A DNA stretch of 64,000 bases from Limnoperna fortunei (GCA_944474755.1 OX104115.1:38389080-38453079); one strand, 5' to 3'; positions 11,881 through 24,460 are shown, counted from the stretch's first letter. Program-made: numbers and translations. Notes: a model not told the origin generated them from the letters alone.

Positions 11881-14800
11881 TGTGGTAAAAAAGCGCTGTT
11901 CAATTGCATTGCAAAAAACCTGACTATTAAAAACACAGTATATATGTTAATATGACAATAAAATATTAACTTGAATAAACAAACCTATGTACATGTTTAA
12001 TGGCACAAAACTTATTTACCGCCGTAAATGCACCTGTTTCCAATGATCATAATGCATGTGGCAATTAAATAAAGGTTTACTTTACTAAGGAATCTAAAAA
12101 TGTTTTAACACAGGGTCTACTGAGTACACAATTTCATTAAGATATAAAGAAAGTTAAATGAAAAATTGGTCATAAATGTATTTTGTCTTGCAATTCATAA
12201 CATCCCAGATAAATCTTGTATATCATATAAATGTGTTGTTCATGCTGAAAAGTATCAATATCTTTTTAATATTTGCCAGTCCTAATTTCTGTAAGGTTTG
12301 TTTGTTTTAGTATATACTACACTTTTACCAATTTTTCTGCTTTAACATGATGTCCAGTTTTTTAATAGAGAACGCCTTTGTACCTGGTGATAACCGGAAC
12401 TCCATTCCTGTATAGCACTTATGTTATAGAGGTATTACAGTCACTTTTCGAATTCTGCGAGACGCCAAATGTGCATTTAAACTCAAAACAATTGTTATTT
12501 TAAATCATTTAAGTGTGCTTATCATTTGATACTCAAACAAAGTTGTTCATGTTAATTTCATTTAAGTCGTTGTTCATCTTTTATTTGTTATAAAAAAGAT
12601 TTGCTCTCGAAGCATCATTTGTCTGTGTCGTACATTCTGAGTGAATACTTGTTAGCAGCTTGTTTGTACATCCGAAATATTTATTACGGCAGTTAAATAG
12701 TTAAAAAGTCAATAATGTCCTTGTTTTCTCTAATAATGCCTAAAGTGTATTTAGTGCATCTTTAAAGAGGGCAGACGTTTCTCTAGATAATTAATAACGC
12801 TTATACATAAAGTCACATCCCGGTGGAGTGCCTCTTACATTTTTCTATATTGTTCATTTTTATTACGTTAATCCAATAGAAATATTTTTCCACGATAACT
12901 TGTCCATATGTTCCTACTATGCCTGTTTTGTTTTTGTCACAAATCGTCCTTTTACGACGGGAATTATAAATTGTAAGTCAGCCATTTTTTAAAAATTTTT
13001 GCCTTACAAATAACATAGTGAAACATGTTTGCACCCGGATATCTTTTGACTACATTTTGACCATTTTTTTACCTTCAGTAATTATCTTCCTCTTGTCAAG
13101 ATATCATTTTAAAATAATAAATAATATTGCAGCCATGAATGATATCTTATAATTTGGGATTTGACACAGCGTCCTGTGTATTTAAAATGGCTGTCGGAAA
13201 CATAGTGCTAAACTTGTATTCATTTGTTTTCAGTTCTTTGGTTCTTGTGCAAAATATGTTCTTTAATGTATAAATCTGTCCATTGTTATCTTCCTTTCAA
13301 TTTACAGTACTATATTGAAGTGCAGCAGGCTGTTGAATTTAATTTATCAGTATCTGCATTTAATAAAACATCCCCTATATTCCTTTGTACAAAAACTAGA
13401 ACGTCAATAAAAATTGTAGTGCTATTTAAATAAATTTATGAACCACAGCAGTTCTGAACACGCAGCGCGCTTGAATAGTTTAAACATACCAAATCAAGTG
13501 ATAGAGTATAACATGTTCAGAAATTTTTGATATTCATTATAATTTACAATACTAGACAATTTTAACGGTAAAAACAGCGAAGACGTTGTAGAACTACTGG
13601 AATTTTAACAAGGTAATAATAGGTCATGTGATTAATTCTAATTATATTATATAACCTGGGGTTGCTCTAATTAACGCAGACAAAAAGATCTCATGACATT
13701 TTTTTAATGACATGATCTTTGAAGCTGTCGAACATGTTTTGTTGTTGAACAGGTATGCTTTTAAATTTTGTTCATTGGATTCTTTATCTTAATTTTTTGA
13801 CCTGAACCTTGGGATCCATTTAGGTTTTGGATCTGATTGAGTAGAAGGATTTTTGATCGTTTGTGAAGAGTTAAAAATTGACTGTGATATGTTCCGGTTG
13901 TTTTGAATGCCTTGGTATACAGGCATTTTTGGATAGACTTTATAATCTTTTTCCAGAGTTTTTGGTTTGACCAGTTGTAAATTGTCTGTAGAAAAGATAC
14001 ATATAGAGTCACTGCAACTACTCGCCGATTGACCGAACCCATCTAGTTAAAGTATGTGCCGAAGAGATTGTTTTGATTACTACAATCTCGTCCTATCCCA
14101 ATGGTTTCAACACAAAGCATGTCCCCTCTATAAGGCCGAACAATTTTTTGTCCCTTTAGCCACCACTTTATAAATCTCTAAGGTAGCAGGCTTTAATTTA
14201 ATTTGGTAAACACATTTCACAGAGTAGATTTAAAGACAAAATAATTTAACACTCTAGCTAAAATTTGAATGATTTAAACAGCACAAGACGAAAATTACAG
14301 ATTGATCGATTAAGGGATCAATCCACTGCCTGTCTAGAAAAAAAATGGTTTGATATGTTGTATGATCGTTTACAAGGTCGCAACACACGGCAAGTTGCGC
14401 TTCTGTGAGTAGCCTCTTTCTACAATATGTGAAAGCTTGTGCCTATTTTTTAGTTCCCTGGGTACCCCACAAGGTATATACATAGTAAGCGAACTCCGAT
14501 TATAACCAAAATATGCCATCCGAAAAACGTATTTTCTGCATATATTAAAAATACTGATAATAATGATTTTTCTTTGTTTCGCATCATACTGATAAAAAGT
14601 TTTTTTTTCGTTTACTAGTTAAAACGCAAAAGGTAACAACACAGACCGGGCAACAAAAATCATCCCCTAAATCTGGATTGAAACCGAGAACATTAGTGAA
14701 ATTAGATTTTTAATTTTTAATTTGTTGTATATTAATTTTTGTGTTTTGATTTGTAAGCGGATATTTCAAGAATAAGACCAAATGAATATAAATTATCTGC

Positions 14801-15773
14801 CACTTAAGCGCAATGGATACATCAAGACTAAAAGGTCATTGTATTTGCAATTGCCGAAAGATGTAAATTAAAATATTAGTAGTATTCTTTACTTTTAAAA
14901 ATGTTTCTTAAGCATATTAAGTGCATGACTTTAATAAGTTAAGTCAAAAAGTACATCAATGACTAATGACTGACTTTCAATTGACATTTCTAAGCAAAGT
15001 TACATGTAAATAATTTTTGTGTAATTGAGTGGTCATCTTAGACCCAGCAAACTATAATTTGTTCAACTATTTTTGCTACTTTATGGTAGATGATTTAGTT
15101 GTTTAGACAATTAAGGGGTTTTCAAAAATTGTGGTTCTAAAAAGTTGTTTTTGTAAACAAGAACAAAATCCCACACTAAATCACACGCCACAGTAATGGA
15201 AGTAAGATTTTTGGCATGCCATAAAATATAACGACATAACCCACCATTTTATTTGAAATGCATGTACTTAGTCAGGGCCATCGTGCAGTCGCTATATTTT
15301 TTCTTGTTAGATCTCACACCAGGTCGCACACGATTTGTGGATTGTCTTTTTGACAACTTCCTCGGTGTTCGGTATGTTGTTCTTACCTTCATTTGCATGT
15401 TTAACTTCGAGTTTAGAAGACGCGATGACTTCAGTTTTACCGATATAGAATGAACGAAGACTCGCTCGTAAAGGAATTGACGTAGTGCTTGTGCATGCAA
15501 CCATTGTATTCGACTTTTTCAAGGTTGGAAAATGTTGTGGCCTCAGCTGGAACCGTTGCCATCGATTTATGATAATCCATGAACACATTTTAGAACCATG
15601 CAATATTAAAAGCATTCCTTGCTACTCTTCATATAGCGCCCTATCTTTATATTGACACTCTGAACTACAAGCAATAACTCTATTCGTATCAAGCGCAGAT
15701 ATAAGCATCATTTTGGTTATCGAGGTCATTACAGATCGAGGTCATTACAGATGACACTGGTGTAATATCATAA
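11881..15773. other. Intergenic spacer after gene 1
   Basis: AATAAA at 11957-11962. No gene recognised. A weak SINE-tail-like GATGTCCAGTTTTTT occurs at about 12350. At 15250-15620 the sequence is more GC-rich with open frames on both strands (102 codons on the minus strand); it could be an old pseudogene but no family is recognised. A 16-bp tandem repeat (CGAGGTCATTACAGAT twice) lies at about 15719-15752. Confidence 0.45.
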
Positions 15774-15965
15774 ATGAACATTCCCATTTTGTTTCTTTAC
15801 TCTATACATGGTATGTCACAGTATCGTGGCATTCTAATGAGATGTATTCTGCGATTTTTAGTGTCAGCAGCGCCAATTTTGGAAAATTATCTGTCGTATC
15901 CTATGACAACAGACAAAAAGGTTTGCTTCTTTTCTAGTTCCCAACACCATATGATTGTACAAGTA

Positions 15966-16437
15966 TTACATCAACCGGGTAATAATACCTCAAGTCAGAC
16001 ATAAAGAGGAACGACCAATGTGCTAACTGTGGTGAAGCCCACATGTCCTCCTCAAAAGACTGTCAACACTTTAGAAGAGAGAAGGACATCCCAAAAACAT
16101 TAGCTACCCTGAGGCTCGTCGTCTGTACAGTTCGGCGAGTAATCCATCATCTTCTACCACATCATACGCCAGTGTGACCAAACGCGTTTATGTATAATTT
16201 GAAAAGCAAACCATGATCACCTGGCCTATTAGTAAAAAAGATCCAGAACGACTTCCAGTTGAAACAACTGACAAAATCATTTCATCCCGGAAATCTTCCT
16301 CATCTCAAACTTCTACTTCTTCATCAAATCAAAGTAAACCCTCAACTTCTTCTTCAAGCAGCCCCCAAAAAATTCAACGAACATTTCTAATAAAACTTCT
16401 CAGAAAAAAATCCAAAAACCAAGGGAGCTACAAATAG
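15966..16437 (+). pseudogene. LINE ORF1 (gag-like) remnant
   Basis: One CX2CX3HX6C knuckle (Cys-Ala-Asn-Cys ... His ... Cys) is followed by KDCQHFRREKDI and, after a frame change, by a Ser/Thr-rich tail. This arrangement is typical of ORF1 of jockey and I elements just before ORF2. A later piece (NRFGSLNNSYDETIWDDAMD, about 16477-16536) and a stop at about 16641 complete the ORF1 end. Any earlier knuckle is unrecognisable. Confidence 0.65.
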
Positions 16438-16977
16438 CGATCGTATTCCAAAATATATTAAGGACCCAGTTCAGGTCCATAATAGATTTGGTAGTTTGAA
16501 CAACAGTTACGACGAGACCATTTGGGATGATGCAATGGATACATTGCCCTCTCGTTCGGGATCGCACAGTCGGTCTCCCAGCCGAGACAGACAAGGTGGA
16601 ACACAACGTAAGATCAGTATCTCTCCCATTCGTCCCCCGCAATAATGGACACAATCATAAAATGGAATTGTCGAGGTTTGAAAGTAAATTTAATTGAAGT
16701 AACCTTACTTGTGCGAGCTTTTCTTCCTGTGGCATTTTCGCCTTCAAGAAACACACTTGAAGGAAAATGATAAAAAATATCCTTAAAAAATTATACTATG
16801 TACACCTCATATGTTGACGAGAATAGTAGAGCTGCTGGCGGCTCTTCCATCCTCGTGAAAGATCAAATTTTACATAGCCAAGTCAATCTGAACACTGATC
16901 TTCATGCTATTGCTGTTAGGATATCTTTAGATAAAACAATAACTTTATGCTCTGTATATGTTGCTCCTCATTCATCA

Positions 16978-17490
16978 GCCCCGTGCGGGATCCGGGTGGC
17001 TAAAAGAATAGAGCGCAGTCGCGCTAGCTTGTCGTAAAAGGCGACTAAATAGCGCCCAGTACCCTGACCGGCGTGTCAGGTCGGTTTGCCTAAAGACCGA
17101 CTGGGATGTGTGCCCCAGGTGGTTGAATGGGGTACCCCTGGCAAGCTGGGGTTGTCAGGCCATAATACGGAAAACCTGACCGCAAACCATATTAGTGCAC
17201 CGTGTTGGGAAAAATGCCACGTTCCTCGCACGTTAAAGAACGCTGCTGTAGTATTCGCTATGAGTAGGGATTTCGATCCCGCTACAGGAGGCTAAATTGC
17301 CCGACCCTATCCATCCTCCCATTTGCCAGTGACAATCTAAAATCCGTTACCCCTTATTTTCCTTGTGTCCCATCCCATTTTCATTCATCATCATTTCATG
17401 TTCATTCTATCATCCATTTCATGTTCATCGCCTGAATATAGCTGAAATATTGCTGCTCGGGCGTTAAACACCATTAATCAATCAATCAAT
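16978..17490 (+). mobile_element. SINE family 2, full copy inside the LINE endonuclease region
   Basis: The insertion is flanked by a perfect target duplication CCTCATTCATCA (16966-16977 and 17491-17502). Removing it rejoins the LINE frame (VAPHSS to the sequence before LGDFNG). The body starts GCCCCGTGCGGGATCC and includes a tRNA-like arm around GGGATTTCGATCCCGCTA (about 17268). It ends with CTGAATATAGCTGAAATATT, GGGCGTTAAAC and (AATC)n, the same tail as the LINE. No coding content; the short ORFs here are chance. Confidence 0.88.
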
Positions 17491-18198
17491 CCTCATTCAT
17501 CATTAAATTTAAACCAGTTGAAACGCCTTACTGACCAGCAACCGGCCCATATATCTTACTTGGGGACTTCAACGGACACAACCCTCTTTGGGGGAGTAAA
17601 ACATTAAATGACAAAGGCAAGAAAGTTGATGGCTTGATGTCACAGGAAGACTTGTGCATTTTCAACGATGGTTCCAATACATATTTACATCCTGGGAATG
17701 GTTCTTATTCAGCAATTGATCTTACAATAACAGATCCTTCTCTTCTGCCCGACTTCTCATGGAAAGTTCATGACGATCTCTGTGGCAGTGATCATTTTCC
17801 ATAATACTTCAGTCTTTACATTCTTGTAAAACTGAACGAATCTCAAGATATAAATTTAATAAGGCCAACTGGCCTCTCTTTGAAGAACTCTGTAGAGAAC
17901 GTCTCTTTTCGGAAACTTTTCAAGGCAGTTCTAACCCCATTTAAACTTTAATGAAATCTTAATTGCAATTGCTGATGAGACTATTCCCAAAACCTCGACA
18001 AATCCAAAACATCCTAGCAAACCATGGTACGATGACAACTGTGAGGAGGCTATTAAAGATCGTAAAAAGGCCGAACGACGCTTCAACAAACACCCTACCC
18101 AACAAAATCTCAATAATTTCCGAATTTTCCGAGCGAAAGCACGCAGGGTCACGAAACAAAGGTGTAACTTTGTTTCAAAATTAAACAACCACACCCCT

Positions 18199-20815
18199 AT
18201 GAACAAAATTTGGAATATGATTCGAAAAATTAAAGGTAAAAATAGTAAAGCAAATGTCCATCATTTAAAGGATGGACAAGAATTGTTAACATCAGAGTCA
18301 GATATATCAAACAAATTGGCCGAAACTTTTACAAAGCACTCCTCCGCTGAAAATTACCACCCCCAATTTCAGCGAGTGAAAAATCGAACAGAAAAATCTA
18401 AACTTAATTTTCAATCTAAAAATTTAGAAGATTATAATAAACCATTTTCTTTGGACGAACTCAAAATTTCTTTAAATAAATCACACGATACAGCATGTGG
18501 CCCAGATGAAATTCATGATCAACTTCTCAAACATCTGCCATTATCCTCTCTCCAATGTCTTTTAAATCTTCTAAATAATATTTGGGAAACGGTTGACTTA
18601 CCATCTATTTGGAAAATGGCCACTGTTGTGCCTATTCCAAAACCTGGGAAAGACCACTCTGAAGGTTATAACTATAGACCTATAGCACTCACTAGTTGTT
18701 TTTGTAAAACCATGGAAAGGATGATCAACGATCGCCTTGTCTGGTTTTAGAATCGAACAACCTGATCTCAAATATCCAGTGTGGATTTAGACAAGGGCGT
18801 AGTACTATTGATCATCTGGTGCGTTTCGAAACATATATTCAGAACGCTTTTGCCAAAAACGAACATGTTGTGTCTATCTTTTTCGATTTGGAGAAAGAAT
18901 ATGACACAACATGGAAATACGGTATTTTAAAAGATCTTTTTGATATGAGGTTGAAAGGTAGACTTCCTACCTTTATATCAAACTTTTTGTGTGACAGAGA
19001 ATTTAAAGTTCGAGTAAATTCTACTTTGTCTCACCCTTTCGAACAAGAAATGGGTGCTCCCCAAGGAAACATTCTTTCCGTTAGTTTATTTAGTATAAAA
19101 ATAATAGTCTTGCTCAAGTTTTAAAAGATAATTTATACGGCTCTTTATATGTTGACGATTTCCTCATATGTTACCGAGGAACAAATATGAAAAACATTGA
19201 ACGTCAACTGCAATTATGTTTAAACAGAATAGAAAAATGGGCAATGGAGAATGGTTTTTAATTCTTAACTTCCAAAACTGTTGGCATGCATTTTTGTAAT
19301 AAAAGAAAAAGGAATCCAGACCCCGAACTAACGTTATATAATAACCCTATTAAAATTGTAAAAGAAACTACTTTCCTTCGTCTTGTATTTGGTAGTAGCT
19401 TACCTTTCTACCCATATCAAAATGTTGAAAAATAAATGCTTAAAGGCTTTAGATATTTTAAAAGTCGTATCCAGCGCCGACTGGGGTGCTGAATGCGATG
19501 TTCTACTTAATCTTACAGATCGCTGGTTCGATCAAAATTGGATTATGGTTGCTTTATTTATGGTTCTGCTTGCAAGTCGTATGTCAAAATCCTTGATACT
19601 ATTCATCATCAAGTTTTGCGACTATGCCTTAGAGCTTTTAGAACCACACCTGTCGAAGCAAACGAGCCTTCTTTGTATCAAAGAAGAATTAAGCTCGGTT
19701 TGCAATACGCAATCAAGTTAAAGGCTTATCCTGGCAATCCTGCTCACGACTGCGTTTTCAAACCTCTTTACAAACCTGTTTTTGAGAAACATCAAAATAA
19801 AATTAACCCTTTTGGCCTGAGAATAAAACCCCATTTAGAAAATTCTGGTATAAATGTAGATGAAATTGCCACTATTGAAATTCCTAAAAACCCGTCTTGG
19901 TTAAATCCGAAACGTACATTTATTTACGACCTTAGAAGATTTAAAAAGTCCGACACCAACCCTTTATTATTACAACACAACTTTGCAGAGATAAAATCAT
20001 ACTATTCTGACCATAGTACAATTTATACCGACGGATCGAAGGACGGTGACAAAGTTGCTTCAGCCGCTGTCTTCGGAGAGCGTGTTGAGAGAGACTTCCA
20101 TCTGCATCCTGCGTATTCAGTGCAGAAGCACAGGCCATTCTTCTTGCACTGAAAATTGTCGCTGCGTCAGATGAGCGTAAATTTATCATCTGTTCAAACT
20201 CCTTATCATGTTTTATTTCCATTGAAAATTCAAAAACAAAAAATCCCTTTATTCTTAAAATACTTGAAATGTATAAATGTCTTTTTACTATTGGACAGGA
20301 AGTTGAGTTTTTGCTGGATTCCCAGTCATGTGGGAATCCATGGGAACACAGTCGTTGACCAGGAAGCCAAGAAAGCCTTAAATGATGAAATTATTTTGTG
20401 TTCAGTTCCTTTTAATCATTTTAAACCATACATTTTAAACTATATCTCTACTTTGTGGCAGAATGCCTGGGATCTCCTAGTTCATAATAAACTTCATGAG
20501 ATCCAGCCACACCTGCGCAAAATTAATTTTAATTGTTATAGAGGTCGTCGAAGACACCAAGTTGTTTTAACCAGGTGTCGTCTTGGTCATACCAGGACGA
20601 CACATAGTTATATTTTAAATAACGAGCCAAGACCCGAGTGTGTGCCATGCCACTGTCCATATACCATCAAGCATGTCTTGATGGAATGTGTTGACGTGAC
20701 ACACATTCGGAAACGTTTTTATAGTGTAAATTCATATTTTGAGTTGTTTACAATTGTCGCTGGCGACACAATTTTACAGTTCTTAAAAGACATTAATTTA
20801 TATAGTAAGTTATAA
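18199..20815 (+). pseudogene. LINE ORF2 reverse transcriptase / RNase H pseudogene
   Basis: Open segments 18199-18750, 18819-19124, 19538-20152 and 20156-20815 belong to one broken ORF2. RT fingers and palm run from KISLNKSHDTACGPDEIHDQ to the YVDD box. The canonical A of FFDLEKAYD is E and the P after QGxxLS is lost, besides frameshifts and an in-frame TAA at about 19260. The connection domain (SLYQRRIKLGLQYAIKLK) and RNase H follow. An RNase H downstream of RT places it in the I group of LINEs (established family knowledge); the exact clade cannot be set without a tree. Confidence 0.88.
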
Positions 20816-21166
20816 TTTTAACATTCTTCCAATTGAGAAGTTGTATGTTTTATTGTTTTAGTTTCATTTTTAACTGTATATATACTCATATTATTGTATG
20901 AGGCTATAATTTTATCTGAGGAAGGATCACTATTTATTAATATTTCCATTAAATAAATTATGTTTTATATGATCACGTCCTGAATATAGCTGAAATATTG
21001 CTTGCTGGACGTTAAACATCAATCAATCAATCAATCAATCAATCGAACGTTGAACATGACCGCTTGCATCCGAATTGATTTAAAATTATAACATTTATCC
21101 ACAATTTTTACTCGTATGTCTAAAAACATTTTATCAAAACAATGAAATATAAGTACCGAAAATAAT

Positions 21167-21326
21167 TATAGGATAATTAATTGGGCTGAGTGAATATCCA
21201 AAATATGATCACGAGTGCCGCATAACGCATCTGATTAAACGAGTGCGCGGAACTTGTAATCTGATGCTTTATGCGGCACGAGTGATCATATTTTGGAAAT
21301 TCACGATGCCCAATTGATTATCCTAT
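21167..21326. repeat. Foldback (long hairpin) element
   Basis: The left arm AGGATAATTAATTGGGC ... GAATATCCAAAATATGATC is mirrored by the right arm ATGATCATATTTTGGAAATTC ending GCCCAATTGATTATCCT, with a short loop (about 21237-21256). Arms of about 70 bp, few mismatches. Confidence 0.88.
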
Positions 21327-23230
21327 TTATTATATAGATCAAAATTGTTTTCGTAAAATTGTAATGCTTAATCCTAAATTTTATGAACGGCGGATGAATA
21401 TCTGTATAGTACAAAACAATGCAACCTTTTTTGCCTGGAAAAAACCCGAGAGTGAAAATAAACGATAATTTTCACATGTGATTTACCGTGATTTCTGTCA
21501 CTCGGAAAATTCGATATTTCATCTCTATCTATATAATAAAAAATGCATCTATGGTATTGTATAATTAAAGTGCTATAAAGAAATATTCAAATACTGTGCA
21601 ACTATCTAAGCTAACTAAAAAGTGTGTGGTTGCCTTCATCCCTCTTTCATTGCCGAAAAATTGGGGCCTCCACCAGGTTATCGCGATTCCGTCTCCATTA
21701 AAAATTTGACCCCTCTCCTTGCTGAAATGTGCTGAAAGTGGTTTATAACTTCAAACAAGATATCAAATTATTTTTCAGATAATCAAAAACCTTAACTCAT
21801 GGTAAACTTTAGCTTTAAGTGTATTAACAACGCGTTAAACTGTTAAAAGACATTGTGGCGATTGGCATTGTTTGGAAATACGTCTAAGGTTTTGTTGATT
21901 CAAAGCTAATTACAATCTTTAAATTTTCGTCTCACTTAAATCACAGTACATTACTGTTATTGTTTGAAGGTTGATTGATTAGCTGAGATGTTATCTAACT
22001 GAATCCTATATGTTATAAATGCTTAAGCATTGTTTCTTGCGTTACACTGTACGGTGAAAACAAATGGTGCACTCGATTTGAATTCATGTTTGTCAGTTAC
22101 TTGTCTAGGGTCGGTGATTCTCTCTGTCGTCCTATGTAAAGATTTAAACCGCTCGATTTTAAAGCTTCGACAATAAAGTAGTATTAACCTTCACAACGCT
22201 ACATACAGTTTTCCGATATTTACAACAAGGACGAAAGAACGTCTTGTTAAAAGACACTTCCTGCAAATGGATGAATTACATTATAAAGTTGATGAATCTG
22301 AATCGTTGTCTTGGATGATCACCCAAAATTACCTGTCATTCAATATACAAATGTGTCATTCTTTACGCTTGGTAACTTCCCGTGGCGACGCACACTTATT
22401 TACCACCTAATACATATAAAGAATCATTAGATGAAGATAAGAAAACAAAAATAGTTTTATCTAAAACAAAGTACATGAAGTGACAAAATTTTGTAGTTTA
22501 ACACTTAGTACTGTACAAAAACGCGTCTGGGAATATAGTTAACGATCTTTTTAAATTTTAGAAAGAGGTGTCAGTAATATTATTGAATAAAAATATAGTT
22601 TAAAGAATATACTATTATAGCTGAATATATGAATATTAGATTGATTGATTGAGCAATATTTTAGCGTATTTTCGGGACTTATGAATATTTAAATTTACAT
22701 ATAAACAAAGTACACATTTAATGATAGGGAACAAAGATTTATGTTGAATCAATTTACCCCCAGCACACAATAGGCAATTTTCAGGTAACAGAAAAGTTTA
22801 ATGATAGTATTTTTGTTTTAGAAAACCGCAACAATGTTACTATTTGTAAATGACTGGCGCATTTAAGTAAGGTAGGAACTTGATGAAATGTGTAGGAGTT
22901 CCTGCTGTTAAAACATATAGACAGCATTGTTTAACTTTGTCGGCTTTTTCAATCATATGACTGAAAAAGCTTTTATTAAGAAATGTAGATAATGTTTAAG
23001 TTGTTTTTTTTATATTTTAATTTATTTAAAACAGAGATCACAGTAATGTTATTGATCAATGAAGTAACATAACAAAAATACATAGCGTTATATATGAATG
23101 CTAAAATTTACGCATTGATTGTGCTAATACCTTTTAAATTATTCAGTATCTAGGAAAACTAGTAAATGCCTTCAATACTGAAGTAAAATACTGAAAAATA
23201 AACCATTAATACCAAGAATAATCATTAAAC
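21327..23230. other. Intergenic spacer, little seen
   Basis: AT-rich non-coding sequence, apart from the short reverse LINE-tail fragment at 22637. Confidence 0.5.
22637..22685 (-). mobile_element. LINE/SINE-2 tail fragment, reverse
   Basis: GATTGATTGATTGAGCAATATTTTAGCGT reads in reverse as a gctaaaatattgct block plus (AATC)n, like the LINE tail. Very short. Confidence 0.35.
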
Positions 23231-23470
23231 CATGCATTGACGGTAGAGGAAACAATGCACCATACGATATACCATGCGATAAAAGAAACGTTGCACGATA
23301 CGATATACCATACGATAGACGAAACGATCTATCAAAACGATAAACGCCGTCTCACCTTTTCCATCGTATATCGTTTCGTGCATCGTGCGTACATCGTTCG
23401 TATATCGTGCGTACAACGTTCGTATATCGTCCGTTCATCGTTCGTACATCGTTCGTGCATCGTGCGTTTT
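23231..23470. repeat. Inverted array of a 10-bp motif
   Basis: The left half is made of ACGATATACC/ACGATAGACG variants, the right half of the complementary ATCGTTCGTA/ATCGTGCGTA variants; unit length about 10 bp, close to one helical turn. The halves can pair as a large imperfect hairpin. Overlapping ORFs are frame artefacts of the repeat. Confidence 0.8.
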
Positions 23471-23769
23471 GTGAACTTATACGTTACATGGGCTGCTACC
23501 CAATGATATATTTTTCATTAAAAAAGCTACCTTTTCATTTATTTTGGAAAGCTAAAAAGGTGACCCTATGGTTGTCAACATTTTCGTAAACATCAAAGAT
23601 TTTTGTCGTGTTACGGTGTTGTGTACTGCTAATCATTAATGTAAATACAGATATTCCACTATATCGGAAAGATAAAATCAAGATGACCAGTTTAGTCTTG
23701 TTCAATTTATTTTATTTTGTTGATCTTTACAAGTACACAGGGCAAAGCGTTAATGATAATGAATTATTA

Positions 23770-24460
23770 TACCCCATGCAACGAAGTTGCCGTGGGTATA
23801 ATGTTTTTGACCCGTCCGTCCGTCAGTCAGGGCGTTCGTCATTCTGTCAGTCCGCCCGTCCGTCCGTGTGTCATGCTGTTGTCGCCTGGATAGCACTCTC
23901 AATCTTAATGGATTTTCATGAAACTTTGGGAAATTGTTACTTATAGTAGGTGCTTGGATAGGATTGATTTTCAGGGAAATTCTTCAAAGGGACCATATGT
24001 TTTAAAGGAGACTTAGTCAACTGTCATGTACATGTATATTCAATGTTATCGCCTAGATAGCACTTTCATGTCTTCATGGATTTTCATAAAACTTTGGAAA
24101 ATTGTTACTTATAGTAGGTGCTTGGATGGGATTGATTTTCATGGAATTTCGTCAGGGGGACCATATATTTTTTTGGGGTGGGTGTGGAGGGCTTTGTCAA
24201 CTTTCATGTACATGTATATTCAATGTTGTCGCCTGCATAGCGCATTCATTTCTTCATGGATTTTCATGAACCTTTGGGAAATTGTTACTGATAGTAGGTG
24301 CTTGGATTGGATTGATTTATCGGAAATTTGTCAAGGGGACCATATTTTTGGGAGGGGGGCGTCGTCAACTTTCATGTACATGTATATTCCATGTTGTCGC
24401 CTTGATAGCGCTTTCATTTTTACATGGATTTTCATGAAACTTCAACATGCCAATTTAAAT
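23770..24460 (+). repeat. Mid-repetitive element with CCGTC tract and about 175-bp subrepeats
   Basis: Starts with the small hairpin CGAAGTTGCCGTGGGTATAA context, then CCGTCCGTCCGTCAGTC. Four diverging copies follow of a block containing ATGGATTTTCATGAAACTTTG and ATTGTTACTTATAGTAGGTG and TTCATGTACATGTATATTC. The 112- and 159-codon ORFs crossing it are repeat-derived. Confidence 0.75.

Larger units (their letters stand above)
15774..21044 (+). mobile_element. Decayed LINE of the I/jockey type with RNase H, interrupted by a SINE
   Basis: ORF1 remnant: a gag-type knuckle CANCGEAH...C at about 16019-16066, then a frame-shifted EARRLYSSASNPSSSTTSYA stretch. ORF2 starts near ATG 16645 with IIKWNCRGL. 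Endonuclease motifs follow: QETHLKEND, then LGDFNGHNPLWG (about 17558) and GSDHFP. RT runs from about 18440 (PDEIHDQLLK, PIPKPGKDHSEGYNYRPIAL), FFDLEKEYD, GAPQGNILS, and YVDD at 19148-19159. RNase H shows YTDGSKDG near 20026 and WIPSHVGIHGN near 20316. A C-terminal knuckle-like CVPCHCPY...H...C ends near 20690, with stop near 20813. Several frameshifts and stops (for example TAG 18748 and TAA 19259) make it non-autonomous. The 3' end is a CTGAATATAGCTGAAATATT tail followed by (AATC)n. The 5' boundary is uncertain. Confidence 0.88.

Noticed and set aside
13761..14042. 93-codon reverse ORF
   Set aside because: Lys/Ile-rich with no recognisable domain, splice support or paralogue.
16798..17295. 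Independent small genes at 16798-17037 and 17086-17295
   Set aside because: The first is LINE endonuclease read into the SINE, the second lies wholly in SINE family 2.
23225..23506. Overlapping ORFs on both strands
   Set aside because: Both are translations of the 10-bp inverted repeat array.
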